Program-made: the position numbers and the translations under genes | In this document: one piece after another, positions 24,863 through 39,306 of the stretch | Layout: each line of letters begins with the position of its first letter | Position numbering within the stretch: the first letter of the stretch is position 1 | From: Colius striatus | Taxonomy: Eukaryota; Chordata; Aves; Coliiformes; Coliidae | Reading direction: 5' to 3' | Assembly: GCF_028858725.1 (NCBI RefSeq) | Contig: NC_084759.1 | Span: 98,204,362-98,268,361, forward strand | DNA length: 64,000 nucleotides | The notes under the pieces: model-generated | What the model was told of the DNA's origin: nothing | Database searches by the model: none | Seen by the model: only the letters and a program-made list of their open reading frames with translations

Positions 24863-27172
24863 TCCCTTCCAGCGTAAATTATTCTATCGTTATTTTCATT
24901 TGGGGATTTGCAAAATAGCTAGGGTTGAACACAGGCAGATGTAAGACACAGTGAATGTTCTATCTCTCCTTGATTGTCATGAGCACTTGTTTCAGAATAG
25001 TGCTCAACAGGGTGTAAACATGGGTTCAATAACACACTGACTTCATCTGTACCATAGCACAAAAGAAGTAACATAGGACCAGGCTGGAAAATTCTCTCCT
25101 AGGTTGGTGTAACTCCTTTCAAATGAGTTACTCCTCCTGAGATTCTCTTACATGTAAAAGAAAAAAGTAAAAAATCAGTAAATAATGGCATTTCCTCTTT
25201 AATCTGAAGTGGCAAGAGCAGATAAGGTGGATAGCCTTAGGGTTGCTTCAGATGCTGTTTTCCTGTGGCTCAGCTTTGCCCCCTGAGCTCTGCCTACACT
25301 TTCACTGGCCATTGCATGTTCCTCTAGGACTTCCCTGAAAATCCAGACCTGTTATTGTTTCTCAGGACAAGAGTGATATAAAACCACTGCTGTGGGCATT
25401 GGTATGGAAAAAAAATACATTGCCCTGAGGTAGACAAGCAGTTTAGTATTTGCCTGGAGAAGAAAAACTTTCAATATCTAAGAAGGAGCTGGCAGATGGT
25501 TTATGTTTTTAAAGGTTTGAGGTTTGGAACTTTTTAGTGGTGGTTTTTGTGGACTTCTGTACCAAAATAGCAGTATTTTTCCTTGAAGAAATATATGATT
25601 TGGGGGAAAAAATCCCTTGGCATTTTATCCATTGGCTAGTTATTTCTAGACACCTTTTCCCACCTGCTGTTTTATAAACCACAGTTTTAAAGCCTTCAAA
25701 TAGACCACAAGACACTCATCTTCCTATTTTTCTGTTTTCAATGTGCCTGATGTACATGATATGAGTCATCTCTGTCACTTTTACACTTTCTGAGTACCAG
25801 CAGTTTCAGATGAGGCTTTCTTTTTTCCTCTCAGATGACATTTTCTTTGGGAGTAAGGGGCAGGAAAATATTTTAAAGTAGATTTAGTGATTAGAAAGGT
25901 TGACAAAATAGCATGGGAACTTTGCAGTGAAATCTGAAAAGGCATGACTTTCATCTGTTTCCTGCTTGGGTTCTAGCCTGACTTGAAGGGAAAGCCTCAT
26001 GGAGTAAGAAAGCATTTAATTTTCCATACCATCCAGGTTTCTTCACCCCACCTTTTCCTTGTCTTTGCCCTTCCAGGTTTTATTTCTGCTGTTTCTATTT
26101 TTTAGCTTCTTACTCATTTCTTCCTCCCACCTATTCTGCCTCCCTTACGTATCTCTTCTCCATCTGTGTTCCATGCTCCATCTCAATTTCTCAACTTCCT
26201 TCTGATTTCAACCTTCTACTCACTCCTAATTCTTTCTAATTTTCTTGGATAGCAAGGTTCTAAATTATATGCCAAGAGAAAGCAAACATCTCATCGTATT
26301 GTAGAACCATATTGTCCTCGATGACTGCTGGCAAAAAGCCTAATACTAGAGTGCTCTTCTCTGTCAGTTGGAATAGTGTTCCCCCTAGATATCTCCTATG
26401 GTTTTTGTTACATTTTTGGATGAAGATAAGAAAAAGAAAACAAATATAATCTGCTATATATATATAAGTTAAAATGTTACCAGTAAAGTAAAAATGCTGT
26501 TACCCCAAAACACAAATCCGGGGGGTCAAAATCTTGACTTCTTCAATCCTTGATGTTCATTTTCAAGTACAACTGCTACTGAGATGAGACCGGAACATGA
26601 AATCCACAGCAAAGAACAGACACAATTCATCTTGAAACACTTCAAGGCCACCATATTTGGAAATCTTTGTGATGGACAGCAAAATACAGATTTTATCACT
26701 CCATAATTAGATATTTCATTTACAAAGTCATAGACCACAGCAAAGACGATTATCACTTGTGTGATCTCAGAGTGAGTGCATTGAGCAAAAAAAACTTAGC
26801 GGCCACCTAAAAAAAAATATAAGAAGCTTTGAGTCATCACATCTGGTACTGTGCATGTCTTCTACAAGTTAGTAAGTAATACATAGCGTTACTTCAGAGC
26901 AACACTTTGTTCTGTAGAAAGTACTTGTATTATTATTTCCTTCCCCATTCCTATTTTGACATACATGCAGTTTTTAAAAGAGCAAGACTGGGGGCCATGA
27001 TTTATATTCTTAGGTTGAGGCTTTTCTGAGTCATTTCTTCTTGTGGAGTCAGAAAATCAGTAATCACCTTCAAAAAGAATGCATGTCAGAATCTGACAGA
27101 GTAAAATGCATCCCTACAGTGCATACACCTCCAACAAATTCCACAACTCTACTGCTGTCCCTCGTAACCTTT

Positions 27173-27217
27173 AAAAAAAAAAAAAAAAAGAGAGAGAAAG
27201 ATAAAAAGAAGAGAAAG
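27173..27217. repeat. Homopurine tract (A17 then AG-rich)
   Basis: A17 at 27173-27189 is followed by GAGAGAGAAAG and further purine-rich sequence with almost no pyrimidine. It could be an old poly(A) tail followed by decay or a plain low-complexity tract; no retroposed gene is recognisable beside it. Confidence 0.7.
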
Positions 27218-27777
27218 ATTGAAATCCAGAGATTCTCACTCTGAATAGTGGAATTCTGATGTACTTTCAAGCCGGCAGTTCATTAAGTGTGCCATTCTGG
27301 TACTGGAACAATCTATAAAACATTTACATTCTCTAGAAGCATTCATCATGAACTGACAGGAACAATGAAATATGCCCATTTTTAGAATGCCCTGAAAGAT
27401 CACTTTCCACTTCGACACTTAACCATGGCAAAGTTTTATGGTTCAGATGGTGCTGCTGAAAAAAAGGACTTGCCAAGTAGACAAAAATCTATGACCAGTC
27501 TGGATAAAGAACCTTCCACACACAATTTCCATTCGTCAGGATAGGAACTTCAGGTTTTCAGATGGACTTTGCAAAACAAAGTTGATGCTAAACACTCTCT
27601 GCAGGATTGTTTCAGTCAAGCTGCTGATCTAAATAAATCCAATAACTATATAAGCTGTACAACTGAAGACATTTTTATCAGGAGAGAATTCGTATAAAAA
27701 TTTCAATAATGTTATGCCTGTTTTATTAACTGCAGGAGCTTAGGGGGACTTTTATTAAAACAATTGTATTTTTACAA

Positions 27778-27795
27778 GGGAGGGGAGGGGAGGGA
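27778..27795 (+). repeat. G-quadruplex-type motif
   Basis: GGGAGGGGAGGGGAGGG has four G-runs with single-A loops on the plus strand, the classic arrangement for a very stable quadruplex. Confidence 0.75.
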
Positions 27796-30021
27796 GGATT
27801 TAACTATCTCTCCAACGTGCATTCTTACTAAGCCCAGCAAAGTTTATTGTTTCATTGCTCTGAGATATGTACCTACTTGTGAGCAGATGCTGGTTTTCTT
27901 CAGTGGATGTATTCACGTGCTTGGAGTAGTGTGCTTCCTCAAATGCCTTCCTGAATCAAAACTCTGAGATGACATTCTTTTGGTTGACTCAGTCATTTCC
28001 CTTTTGGCTGCACTTCTCACAAAAATTATTGAGGTTGCTCTCCAGTGTCTCAACAAGCAGTCAGAAATTGCTCCACTCCAGTAATCTCTGGATGCCAATA
28101 CAAATGCCAAAAGTAGCAAACCAAAGGTACGTCATAGCACTTTAGTTTGGCATTTTCACTTTTATTGAAAAAGATCTCATTCTTTTCATTAACTGCATTT
28201 GTCCATTTTGATTTCTTTTTATATTCACAGCTTTTAGTATCCTAGCAAAATACGACTTACAAAGTTAGATCCGACTAACAGTAGATGGGAACATTCGGAG
28301 AGCAGGAGCATTTTCCAAAGCACTGATTTTAAAAGATTCATTAGTTATGTAATACACTCATTCTTCTTGGCCTGTTTCTGGTTTTGTGTCCACTTCTGTT
28401 ACTTAGCTCAACATAGCACTTGCTTCAGCGTGAACTGAGTCTGCCCTAAAGAAAAAAAAAATCATATCACTCTAAATCATAATATCTCAGTAACAGTAAG
28501 AGATAATATCTGCAGTTTGTTATGCCTGAAAAAAAGGTCTGGGCCAACAGGACTGCCAAGGCTCATAAAACTCTTGCGTCACTACCAATTTATTGGCATG
28601 AATCTATCATATCTTCCTTTGATGTTTACTGGCTCATGCCAACATCAACTTCCTTTGATTTTAACTCTCTCTGTGTGCTCAGGAATCTTTTGGTGGTGGA
28701 TAATTTTAGTTTGTTATGTTTATGTCCTCTTTTTTTAAGGAAATTGGTGTATAATGTTGCCTTCAAATTTGGCATCTTGAAAAAGGGAGGGTCTGCTCAG
28801 GTTGATAGGCTCTTTTCGCTTTTAATATTGAGATTAATGTGGACTTGAGCCTAAAAAGATATGCTCCAACATTTTCTTACTTGACAAATAATGTTTAAAT
28901 GTCATTACTTCAGACAGTCTTTTTTTTTCTTAAAATGCGTTGAATCTCCTGCTATGATGAGACCCAGCTCTTTATAGAACAAAATGTAATCAGCCACTTT
29001 CCATTATTATATTGTATGACAGTATGACTTCATTCCTAACACAATTTACTTAAATTGAACATTTTGGCAGATGCGTGCATGAGACTAGAGGAGCAGAACT
29101 TCTATTAAATCACACCCTGAAACAATAACAGATTGTGTTGTAGATCTAGCTATTCAGAAGTTTCCAGCTTTGCTCATAACTTGCTGCACATTATAGAAAT
29201 TAGGAAAGTGCACCCAGCAAAAGACTGAAAAATACTCTGTGATATGCCCAGAAATTACATGAATAGGGAACAATTTGATTCGGGATGAAGATTTACATAG
29301 CACTGCTACCTAGTCAACAGAGGTCAGTAAACATGTCCACTTGTAGTGATTCCAGTGACACTGACAAGAGGAAACAAACAATTACTTAGTGAAAGATGGC
29401 TTTTTCTTCTACTCTGCTGTGCTCATATACTGTTTTCCTTAGGATAAGTGACTAAAAAAAGTGTTTCCTTCTGGAGGCTGCAAGCTATGCAGACATTGTG
29501 GGGGATTAAAGGTATGATTTGTAGATGTGGATGTGTTATTGGTTACTATACAGTAATGAGGACAGGTCAAAGAAGTTCTCCTAGTGTTTGGGCTAAAGTC
29601 TTATGAGTATCTGAGCAATCTTCATGAACAAATTCAAAGCAGCCTCTGAGAGCTCTCTCTACTACACAAGGGTACTCACATAGTAGAATGCTGTTGAGGA
29701 CGAACTCCAACCCCAAGGAACACTGTTTGATTGAGGGACAAGTTCTAGAACTTGAGAAAATATTTTGTGTAAAGTCAGGGCAACTAAAATCTGCATCAAT
29801 ATTTATATTTCACCCTTTTACTTTCTTTTACATCTGATTGAGATTGTCTGTTAAAGATCTAACAGCTTTGAGGAGGATAGTTTCAACTTTATACTGATCA
29901 CAGGGCAGAAATATTCCATACGAAGCATTAGCTGTGAGGCTTTCTGTACTTTGGTGGTAGAGATAATTATTAGCATTTACCAGAAAACTTTAGTGGTCCT
30001 CTACTGCATCTAAGAAAACAG

Positions 30022-30039
30022 ACAAACAAACAAACAAAA
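30022..30039. repeat. CAAA microsatellite
   Basis: Four CAAA units in a row within an A/C-rich stretch. Confidence 0.75.
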
Positions 30040-30370
30040 AGAAAAAACCTAATTCAATTCTGCAGAGCTTGATTTTGTAAAGAGTTTCACTGATTTTCTG
30101 AGATCGCAAACACAACTCAATATTCTCAACACATGGAATCATTAAACTCTGAGTACCGTGGGAAGATAAGCTTATCTTTAGTACTATTTCCTTTTTTCTT
30201 TACTTCCTGATTTGTTTTAAAAGACCTATTCAAAGAAGAGAAGAAAAAAAAAACCCAAACGTAACACTGCGGGTGTCACCTGGGTCTACAAATCCAAAAA
30301 GTATGTACTAAAATCTCAATTGGGTAGCACAATGAAGTACACTAAATATTTCAAACCTCTGACCAGGAAT

Positions 30371-30426
30371 AACTCTTAAAATATGCCAGACTTTGGCATA
30401 AAACTTTTAAAATAAACCAGACTTTG
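30371..30426. repeat. Diverged tandem pair, 31-bp period
   Basis: AACTCTTAAAATATGCCAGA at 30371-30390 is echoed by AACTTTTAAAATAAACCAGA at 30402-30421, both followed by CTTTG. Two copies only. Confidence 0.7.
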
Positions 30427-33400
30427 AATGACGTTGAATAATCTTGTGTTTAAATGTGTGCTTGAATACTCATGAAGTCAGAGATTACACAGGGAAAAAA
30501 ACCAATGCTAAGTAAAATCAGGAAAAGTCGTATCAAAATCAGAATGGGAATTTGTATTCCAAATATAAACAGAGAAAATGACTTCTCTCTAGGTAGATAA
30601 TTATTGACCTGTAACAAATAAAAAAAATAGTTGCAAAAGTAATGGGAAACAATGATTACCATTCTACTTTGGGTGGAACAGAGACCCAGTTTGACCTTCT
30701 GTGCCTTGAATGTCACTGAGTAGCCTTGACTTTTTTATTCTGCCATTCAGATCCAATGAAAACTTAGGGATGGGCTCTTGGACTCCAGGCTTCTCTCTCA
30801 TTTGCAAAAGGCAAACTTCAAAAAATTGCAAAAAAACCCAACCAAATCCCAAAAAAACAACCCAAAAAATAAAGCAATACTGTATACTTAAGTTGTGGCC
30901 AAAAGAAAAAAACCCAACCCAACAAAAGGATAAAGAAAATTAATAGAAAAGATGCTATTTCCTCGATTGCTTAAGGATCAGAAATTAGGAGACCATGACT
31001 CTACCTGGCATTTGTTATTTTAGCGTTACTGAGAAGATTTCCTGGGGCCATCTTGCACTGACTTTTGAGTCTTTGATTTGCAGCTTGCCACTTTGCCTAC
31101 TTGGAATTTGAAAGCAAGAGAAACAAGCATTGGTTGCAGAGCTGCAGCAACCTATCTCACTCCCTAGAGGAACTTAAAGAACCATCTCTCTCAGACATAG
31201 CTTCTTCTCTCTACTTCCCAAGAGCAATGTCATGTAGATTTTCCTTAAGCGTGGATGTTCAGAACTGAGTCTTCAAGATTTCAAAAAATAAATTTGCAGC
31301 TGATAAGGCTCCTGTCAATATATATTAGCTTATCTTCTAGCCCACTAGATCTCTTACCCATAGTAGTACAAAATGGAGCAAGGACCCAAGATGATCTTTC
31401 AATCAGTAAAGCTCTCTGAAAGCGCAATGAGGTCAGAAAGACCTAAAGGGATCAAATATTAGAGGACTTAAACCACTAAAAAGCAATATTACCACATCTT
31501 ACCTTGAAATTTGCTAGCTTCTGTAGTAGTCAGGTCTTGAGCCAACAAAGTTCTTGTTGTTTAACTTCAAGGACATAAGCAGCCTCATAGCAGTTAGTAG
31601 GATTATTGATACGTTAAATATTGACTGTAGTAAATGTGCTGGCTCAGAGCCAACAGTCACTTGTCATCAAGGGCTATTCCTTTAAAGAAAGTAGCTGCAT
31701 TTAGCAGCAAAAGAAAAGGGCTACTTTGGGAAAATGGGAAGCAGAAATCTACCTGAATGTAGAATGATGGGTTTGACTACCTTGGCTGATACAATAATTT
31801 CTCTTGACAGGGTTGACTACTTGAAACTAACTTACAGATGTCTCTGTTAGAGTCCTCATCTGCCCACTGGAAGTATGAAATTCCATTACCAGAGAGTCAA
31901 TGGTGTTTAATGACTGCAAAAATCCTGAGGCTGTGTCACCGCAGCAAAGGAGTTTTCCATCCATTCTTGCCATTAATGAGAGCAAAAGGTGGCAAAGTTT
32001 TTCTGGGTATTTGTTGTGTTTTAGTTTTCTAGTATAGTAATCTATATTTATCTTTAACTTTTAAAATTAAAAGCCTGATTTTTTCAGTTCTGATTTCTAC
32101 CAACAGCCACCATTCATTTAAAGAAATATACAGATGGAAAGCTATTTTCAGAAGTGCTCAGCATTGGGTTAGATTCTATGGAAGTCAGCAGTAAAACTCC
32201 TACTGATTTTCACTTGGGAGTAGAACTATGTCAACTTTGAACAGTTTTGAAAAGCACAACTCAAGCATCATTTTGACTAAATGCTGCCCATGTATAATCC
32301 TGAAGAAATGAAGTCAAAACATTTCATTAAATATGTCATCATGTTTTCAGTCCACATTTTCTTCTTAACATGGGTAACTTGCCTTCATAGGCAGAGATAC
32401 ACCACAGAATAAGTCAAATACTTTCTATGGATACTGCTGCTTAATTCAAGCTGCTGTTATGACATGTTATGTAGCTCACAAAGTTTACCTGAAATGCATG
32501 GGGAATTATAATAGCCATTTGCATCCTTGATTTTATGCATAACGCCTTTTCCTTTTTTCATTTTGTAAATGCAGATCTCTGAAAGAATTTACATAATTTA
32601 TATCTGAATTTGAGCAGTATATCATTAACATCTGACCAAAGATAGTAGAAGAAGTTCTTCAAGAACAGAAAAAACCCATCTTTCATCATGGTAATTCCCA
32701 CTCATATATAGATATTTATATTCATAGATACGTATATGGACGTATGTAGTTTGGTAATTTAAGCACATTGATTTTTAATACCTCTTTCACGCTAGATTCA
32801 AGATGTTTACCGAAGAATGAAGCTGTGGTTCCATGACAATTTAAGCCTATGTAGGTTGAGATGACTGCATAGACAAATCTCACAAAAAAAAAAAAGTGTA
32901 TTTTTCAGTCGAATCATTTCTGAGTGAACTCATTACCTACATGCTGGTGTTGGAGTAAGATGGAAGGTATAAAAGTCTGACCGAAGGCAGGGGCACGGGA
33001 CATCCTCACACAGGGTGGTTTAAATGGCTGTGGAATTTAATCAGAATATCTTCAGTACTTCTTGACATAAACTGGAGACTGTACAACTTTTCCCTTCAAA
33101 TTCTGTCTGATATCTTCCAGGTTATAGAAGATCATGATGAGACTTGGGTCAGCCCGTGAGCATGTAGCAAGAAGAATAAAAGTCCTGCTTTCTAAAACAG
33201 TGTTTGTAAGATTAAGTGATCAGCGATGGTTTTGTCAGTTTCAAATGTCACCAGTGCTGCTGCAGTGCTAAGGTGTTGCTTCCAACAGTCCACATGATTA
33301 ACAGGGGTCAGGGCGGTTTTCCTCATCTAGACATATAGTTAAATCAGTGACCACTTCAACAGATGTGTGGCTACAAAATACACCATAGTGAGTGTATCAT

Positions 33401-36400
33401 ATTGTGTGTATACATATAAATTTTTACATAACTGTATATTATATATATTTAAAAAATACATTTATCATAGAAATAATGTCTATATATAGATATAATTTTT
33501 AAGTGCCAGGAGGAAGGGAAGGAATATTTAGTTCCACAATGTGACCACATTTGGTGTAATAAGCATAAGAAACCAAATGGAACAACTTAGATCTTGGACT
33601 CACTAATATTGGATTTATCTCCTTAATTTCCTGAAAAATTATTTTTTTCATTTGAGACTTTGGAGGCTGAACATCAGTACTTATATCTTTTTATTAATTT
33701 CAGTATATTTAGGTCTATAGTCATGGTTTGGTAGATATACTGTACTGTTATTAGGATAGAAATATTTTCACATTATGTTTTGAGATGCTGCTAATTCCAG
33801 TAGAACATTTCATTAATTTTCTCTGCCATAACGATTTCTCCTTCAGTCTCTGAAAAATGAAATTGTATGAGGTTTCCTGAATGCATTTCGTTCAGAGAAA
33901 ATTAGATAGATTTGCCACCTCAGCTGTGCTGTATAACCCCCTACTACCTTTTAAAAAATGTGGGTTTGTTTTTTAATTTGAAAAACAATTGCAGCTGCAT
34001 TTGGGGCAGTGAATGTGTAAGTACAATACGTCAAGTGATGTATCTGAAATAACTTCAGTGATTTCTGAGTTGTTTCTCACACTTTCGAGAGGGATTTTAA
34101 ATGAAATTATGTCAACTTCAAACGAATCACTTTCGAAAACAGAACTTAGCAAGCTTTAACTGGATATTAGCTTTTAGATCTTGATCTGATTCCCTCTATG
34201 ATTATGTAGTGCAGTAACTCGCAATAAACTGAATGGAGAGTTAGTTCCCAGGGAGGTCTCTCTTTTGTGTACAAAGATAGGCTTTCATAAGCAGGTGTCA
34301 GAATCTGTTCTCTATGTTGCACTGTGTTGATATTTTGAAAAAAAAATAGATGTTTCTTCAAATGTCTAACATGACACTGATCCTCTTTAACTCCACGTAT
34401 TTCCATTCTAATAAAAAAGCAGCCACATCCCTTTCAATGCTTCACTAGTAGCTCATAAAAAAAATGCAAAGAATAGTGTTAGCACCTCTGTTATGATGAA
34501 TATTTTGACATCCACGCCTCTGATGATGGTTGCCTGAATGAATAAACCATGTGAGTTTTGCAGGTGCTTGATGGCTGGGACCCATCCCCAGCCCTGCAGC
34601 CCTCCAGCCTCATTGGCTGCTGAGGAGGAAGAAACAGGCGGTATGAGCCCTTCACACTCATTTTGTGTGGCTTATGAAGCTGATGACAGGAGTCTTGCTT
34701 TAGCTTGTCAATATGCAAGGTCTAATTTTCCGGCCTTTTTTCAATGGATCCAACCTTGTTCATACCAGTGAATGCCTTTCACAAATCCTGCTATGGGGGA
34801 AGGAAATGTTACCTGCTCTCATTACGGTTTTGTGTCTCTGCTATAAGTGGCAGAAAGATATGTCCATTTTTTTGTGTATGTAAAGGAATAAAGGAGATGT
34901 ATGCCAAATCAACTTGAACAAATATTTTAAAATCCTTTTGCTGAGAGAAATTGCAGGGTGATTACAAAACACAGAGGATCTAAGGATGGCATTATTCTTG
35001 TATACAGAACAATCTGCAGTTCTTCGTTGCAATCCCCCTCCCCCTCCAAAACCATCCATTACAAAGCTCCTGCAGTCACTGATTTATGTGCCTGTGATCA
35101 AACTTTCCTGCTCCTAATACTATGAGCATTTTATAAAAGATGGCTGCAATTCCTACATGGACTGAGCGTGTCTGTTCGCGTGCTGTTGTGCAGCTGCTTT
35201 ATTATGCTCCTGGCCTCTCATCAGTGATTTCAGTCTTACTATATGACTCTACAGAAATTAATCTCTTGAAAGAGTTCATTTATATTTTGATGATCACCTA
35301 ATCTGCATAGCTGCACTGTGCATTACGCTTTGTGATAACCGCCCGTGATATCAAAATCCTGATAGCTACCCTACAGTCAATTTTTGAGGCCACATGAGAT
35401 GATACCAATCCTTGTTCCAGAACAGTATCAAGTGTCTCACCAAGCAATCTGATTTGTACTTTGTCATGTGTGCATATTAGCTTAGATACATTATTTCGAG
35501 CATCAGCTAGTATATGAGAAAATGCCTTGTGTTCTGCAGTTGTGTGCAAATTTCTGAGGACAGCGAGTCAAATCACCTGGCAAACGTGAATTACAGCAGT
35601 GGGCAGGGTCTGTAACAGGACTCAGCAAAGGATGCAATATTTTGAAGCTTCCTTCTCTTTCCCCATCTTACATTTTATTTTGCAAAAGAAATTTACTTCT
35701 GGATAATAACCATAGGAGGTACTAGCAATCTCTTCAGCATGTAAAAATACAGGAAGCCAACAAGACCAAGTACTTTTAATTTAAAACTAACACGTTTCCA
35801 TTATTTTCAGGTCTACCACTTGGCTTGAACCACAGATTTTGAGGAAAACAATACCAGATTTTGGTAATAGGAATGAAGGGAGATTTCATTTTCCTTCCAC
35901 TTTGTTTCCTCTTTAATAACAATCCTGCACATATAGGCAGTACACAGGCTACTCCACAACACTCTTTCACAGTCTTCTAATATGACTGTACAAACTGAGC
36001 TGAAAGAGTTACAGGTGCACACTTTAGCCTCTGCTTTCCACCCCTTCCACCACAAACACTGCTGCAACAGGGCACTGGGAAGGCAAACTTACCAGTGCTT
36101 TAGGGGCTGATAGCCATCATCGGATTGAAAGCCTGTCGCATACAGAGAGAGCATCTGCAGCTACAGCAGTATCATTGTTGTTTATAGCTCCCATTTCCAC
36201 TCCTCCAGCTGGAGCCACAGTCCTTCAGGTAATGCATTTAGTCATTCAAGTGGCTGTAGAGGAAGTGAAAAGACAGAAAACTGTGGCACATACACACCCA
36301 GTTGCTGCTGAAATCATTGCACCCATCTAAGAGTTTCCTGGAGTTGGTGCTTTTTGTCCACACTTGTGGACAAAGTGCAGCCTCATGGCTCAATAGTCTT

Positions 36401-39241
36401 CCTTGTCACCTGCTGAATATCAGTGGAGTTGTGTTCACTTCCTCTGAACAGTCTTTGTTGACTGCTTCAGATTTTTACAGCATTCAGAAAAGCTACTATA
36501 TTTTTTTTCTTCAAGGATAGTTGAGGAAAGGCTAAATTACGTGTTAAGCCTCCAACAAGCAAGTTGAGGAATGGAGATGCTTTTGTTGAAGTTTCTTGAC
36601 AAACAGCTCTTCTGTATTAAGTGGGGTCTGCTACTGTTTTTTAAAAAGTACTGGTTTTATTTTCACTGTTGCAAACTAGCTGGGACTTTCAAAATCAAGT
36701 ACTGTATTTCTACCACAGGTAGTACGATACGTCTTTAAGCCCCTCAACTTGCTGTGTTAGCAATTAAGTGGGTATTTTAAGATCTGAGATACTATGCTGA
36801 AAAAATCAAAATAACAATGTATTTTCTAATTTGGTACAAATATCTTCAGTTAACTGAACTCAGAATCCAAGATATATTTTATGTATATATCCACATACAT
36901 ACACCATCTGCTAAATTTCACATTTCTCTTTTTTATTTCAGTTCCAAGACAATATTGAAACAAACTTCATACAGACAGCTCCTTTCACCCAGCCAGCCAT
37001 CTCTTTTTTTATTTTTTGGTCCATCCAGACACCCATGGAAGGCTTATATGGCTTTGAAAAAGTGGAAGCCAACTCAAAAATACCAATATTTTTGTTTAAT
37101 GACTCAACTACCTCCAAATACAGTCGGTTAACTTATCAGCAGCACCTTTCTCTCACGTACAAAGTCTGCAAGGGAAATAAGGTGTGTATCAATATATTCA
37201 ATCTCACAATATGAAAGAGGAGCTAACAAGAGCTCAAAAGCTGAGAGGATTGTTTCAGGGATTCCTGCTCTTTGGCTGGACAGAAGCCAGACAGCAGGAC
37301 AGCTTTCGGCAAAGCTACAGAAGACCTAAATCCCTTGGAAGGGAACCTGACGTGGACAAAGCTGGGGAGCTGTGTCTGTGGAGAGATGGGCAAAGCACTG
37401 GAGAAACACAGGAAAGGACAAAAAACCACCAAAGTAAATCTTTGAGAGAGAGAAAAAAAAAAACAACTTAATGACTTTTGAATAGTGCTAAAAAAACTTA
37501 CTAACGTAGTCAGATATTAAGACAAATCAAAGACATATTGTTAGTTTCCCCTATTTTTGGTAAATATTAATGACTTGGGATAGTCACACCACTAACTGCA
37601 ATGCTAGTTTATCTGGGAGGGCAAGCCATCATAGAACAAGCTGCTGAAAAGGGGCCAAGAGGACCCTAACGGTCTCATCTCGTGGCTTTCATAACACACA
37701 AAAAGCACATAGTAACTTTCAGTTACAGGGGTGCAAATAGCTAACTATCATTTGCATAGTTGCTCTGGAGTTCCTGTGCAGTTAGATGCTCTCAAGGGTT
37801 TGCTTTAATCATTCAGAAGTGCTGATTATTCTCTGAGCAACATCAAACATGACTTGCCTGAAAATAAATTGGCCTGTTGTACTGTAGGGTGACTTTTTTA
37901 TTTGTTGGGAGAAGCGTGTTAGCATTGAGTAGTTTGCATATAGGACAGTGAGGAAAAACACCAGAAAGTCTGCACCCACAATACTTTATTAGTGAATTCA
38001 CTACATGATGCCTTAGGCCAAAAATATCTGTGAAGATTCAGTGCATGCAGTGGCAAAAAAAAAAAAAAGGAATAAATATCAAACTCTGATTCTGCCAGGA
38101 ATGTTTGCATTATGTAGTAATTGAGTAAACAAAATCAGGGGTACAGAATCAAATGAAGAAGCAGCCATCCTGAAGATCTGTTCACTGACGCCATCAGCAA
38201 GCAACAACAACTTCTGTCAACAAAGGGAGAAGCCATAATAACACCTTATTTGTTTGGTATGGAGTGGTGTCCATGTATGTTCACATCCTAATCACTGGAG
38301 CAATTACTGCTGTTCCATCTCCATTTCATTTCCTTGGCTGAGCACTCCTGGGATTTTCGACTGTGATTTCATTATTCACTTGGCTCTGCCATTTGCATTG
38401 TGTACCTGCTCCAGTAGATATCATCAACTCTTAATACTCCTGTGCTATGCAGAACAAATCATTTGCATTTGAGTAGGTCGCTATGGCTACTGGCTACCTA
38501 ACCATGTACTGCATCTGTAAAAGCCAAAAACCGAAGGTGCTTTGCAGAATTCAGACAAGGATCAACTGTTCACTATTTGAAATCATATCCGCACCCATTG
38601 TTGTTGCAAACAGCACGTACTTGGGTAGGGTTGATTAGGTACATTCTACCTTTTCCTATTTTGGACTAATATTTAGAGAGTCTCTTTCTCAGGGCTGCAG
38701 GCTGACTCCAAACAAAAAAAGAAATCTCTAGGGGACAGTTGCAAGACAGTGAACAGATTAATTATACCTGCAATGGTTCAAGGTGTAGCATAAAACCTGA
38801 AGTCTTTCCATTAAAATTAATTCTGTGCTATTTTAAAACACAAATTCCAGCTGGAGTTGTCTGAAATAAATCTGGTCATTTACCCTGTAGTAGTTTTCAG
38901 AGTACAGGAAAACTCCTTAACTGGGACTAACATAGAAGGTGCCAGCTCAGTAGGATCCAAGTCTTTAACTTGCAGAGGTTCGTTCAGAAATACCAACCCT
39001 AGCGCTTTGTTCTGTTCCCTACATGAATCACAAAGGCAGGGAAACAGTGCTATCCCCAGAAAAGAAAATGGTGAGCACTGAAGCAAAGAGACTCCAGAAG
39101 GAGATAGTGAGTCAGCATCAAAGCCTAGACCAAAACTCAAGTTTGCCAACTTGGAGCCCTCTCCTCAGAGTTGAGAATAAATGGAGAAATTGTCTCTGTG
39201 ACAGCACTGGCTTTAGCATTGTACTGAAAGAATTTGTCTGA

Positions 39242-39306
39242 GGAATCACAGAATCTTAAGGGTTGGAAAAGACCTGAAAATATCATCTAGTCCGACCTCC
39301 CTGCTT
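39242..39306 (-). mobile_element. CR1 LINE 3'-end fragment
   Basis: GAATCACAGAATCTTAAGGG, TTGGAAAAGACCT and ATCATCTAGTCCGACCTCCC are the complement of the CR1 3' terminus with its octamers. Only about 65 bases remain, a common outcome of early reverse-transcription stop. Confidence 0.82.

Larger units (their letters stand above)
24863..39241. other. Intergenic, no gene recognised
   Basis: About 14.4 kb, AT-rich. Visible structure: a homopurine tract (27173-27217), a G-run motif (27778-27795), a CAAA repeat (30022-30039), a diverged 31-bp tandem pair (30371-30426), A/C-rich sequence (30830-30930), an AT-rich TATA stretch (33400-33500) and a candidate conserved block (35105-35600). No exon or transposon was recognised. 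Confidence 0.55.

Noticed and set aside
36940..37130. Possible exon after TTTTTTATTTCAG
   Set aside because: The acceptor-like sequence is good, but the following frame has no homology or matching donor and sits in an isolated stretch.
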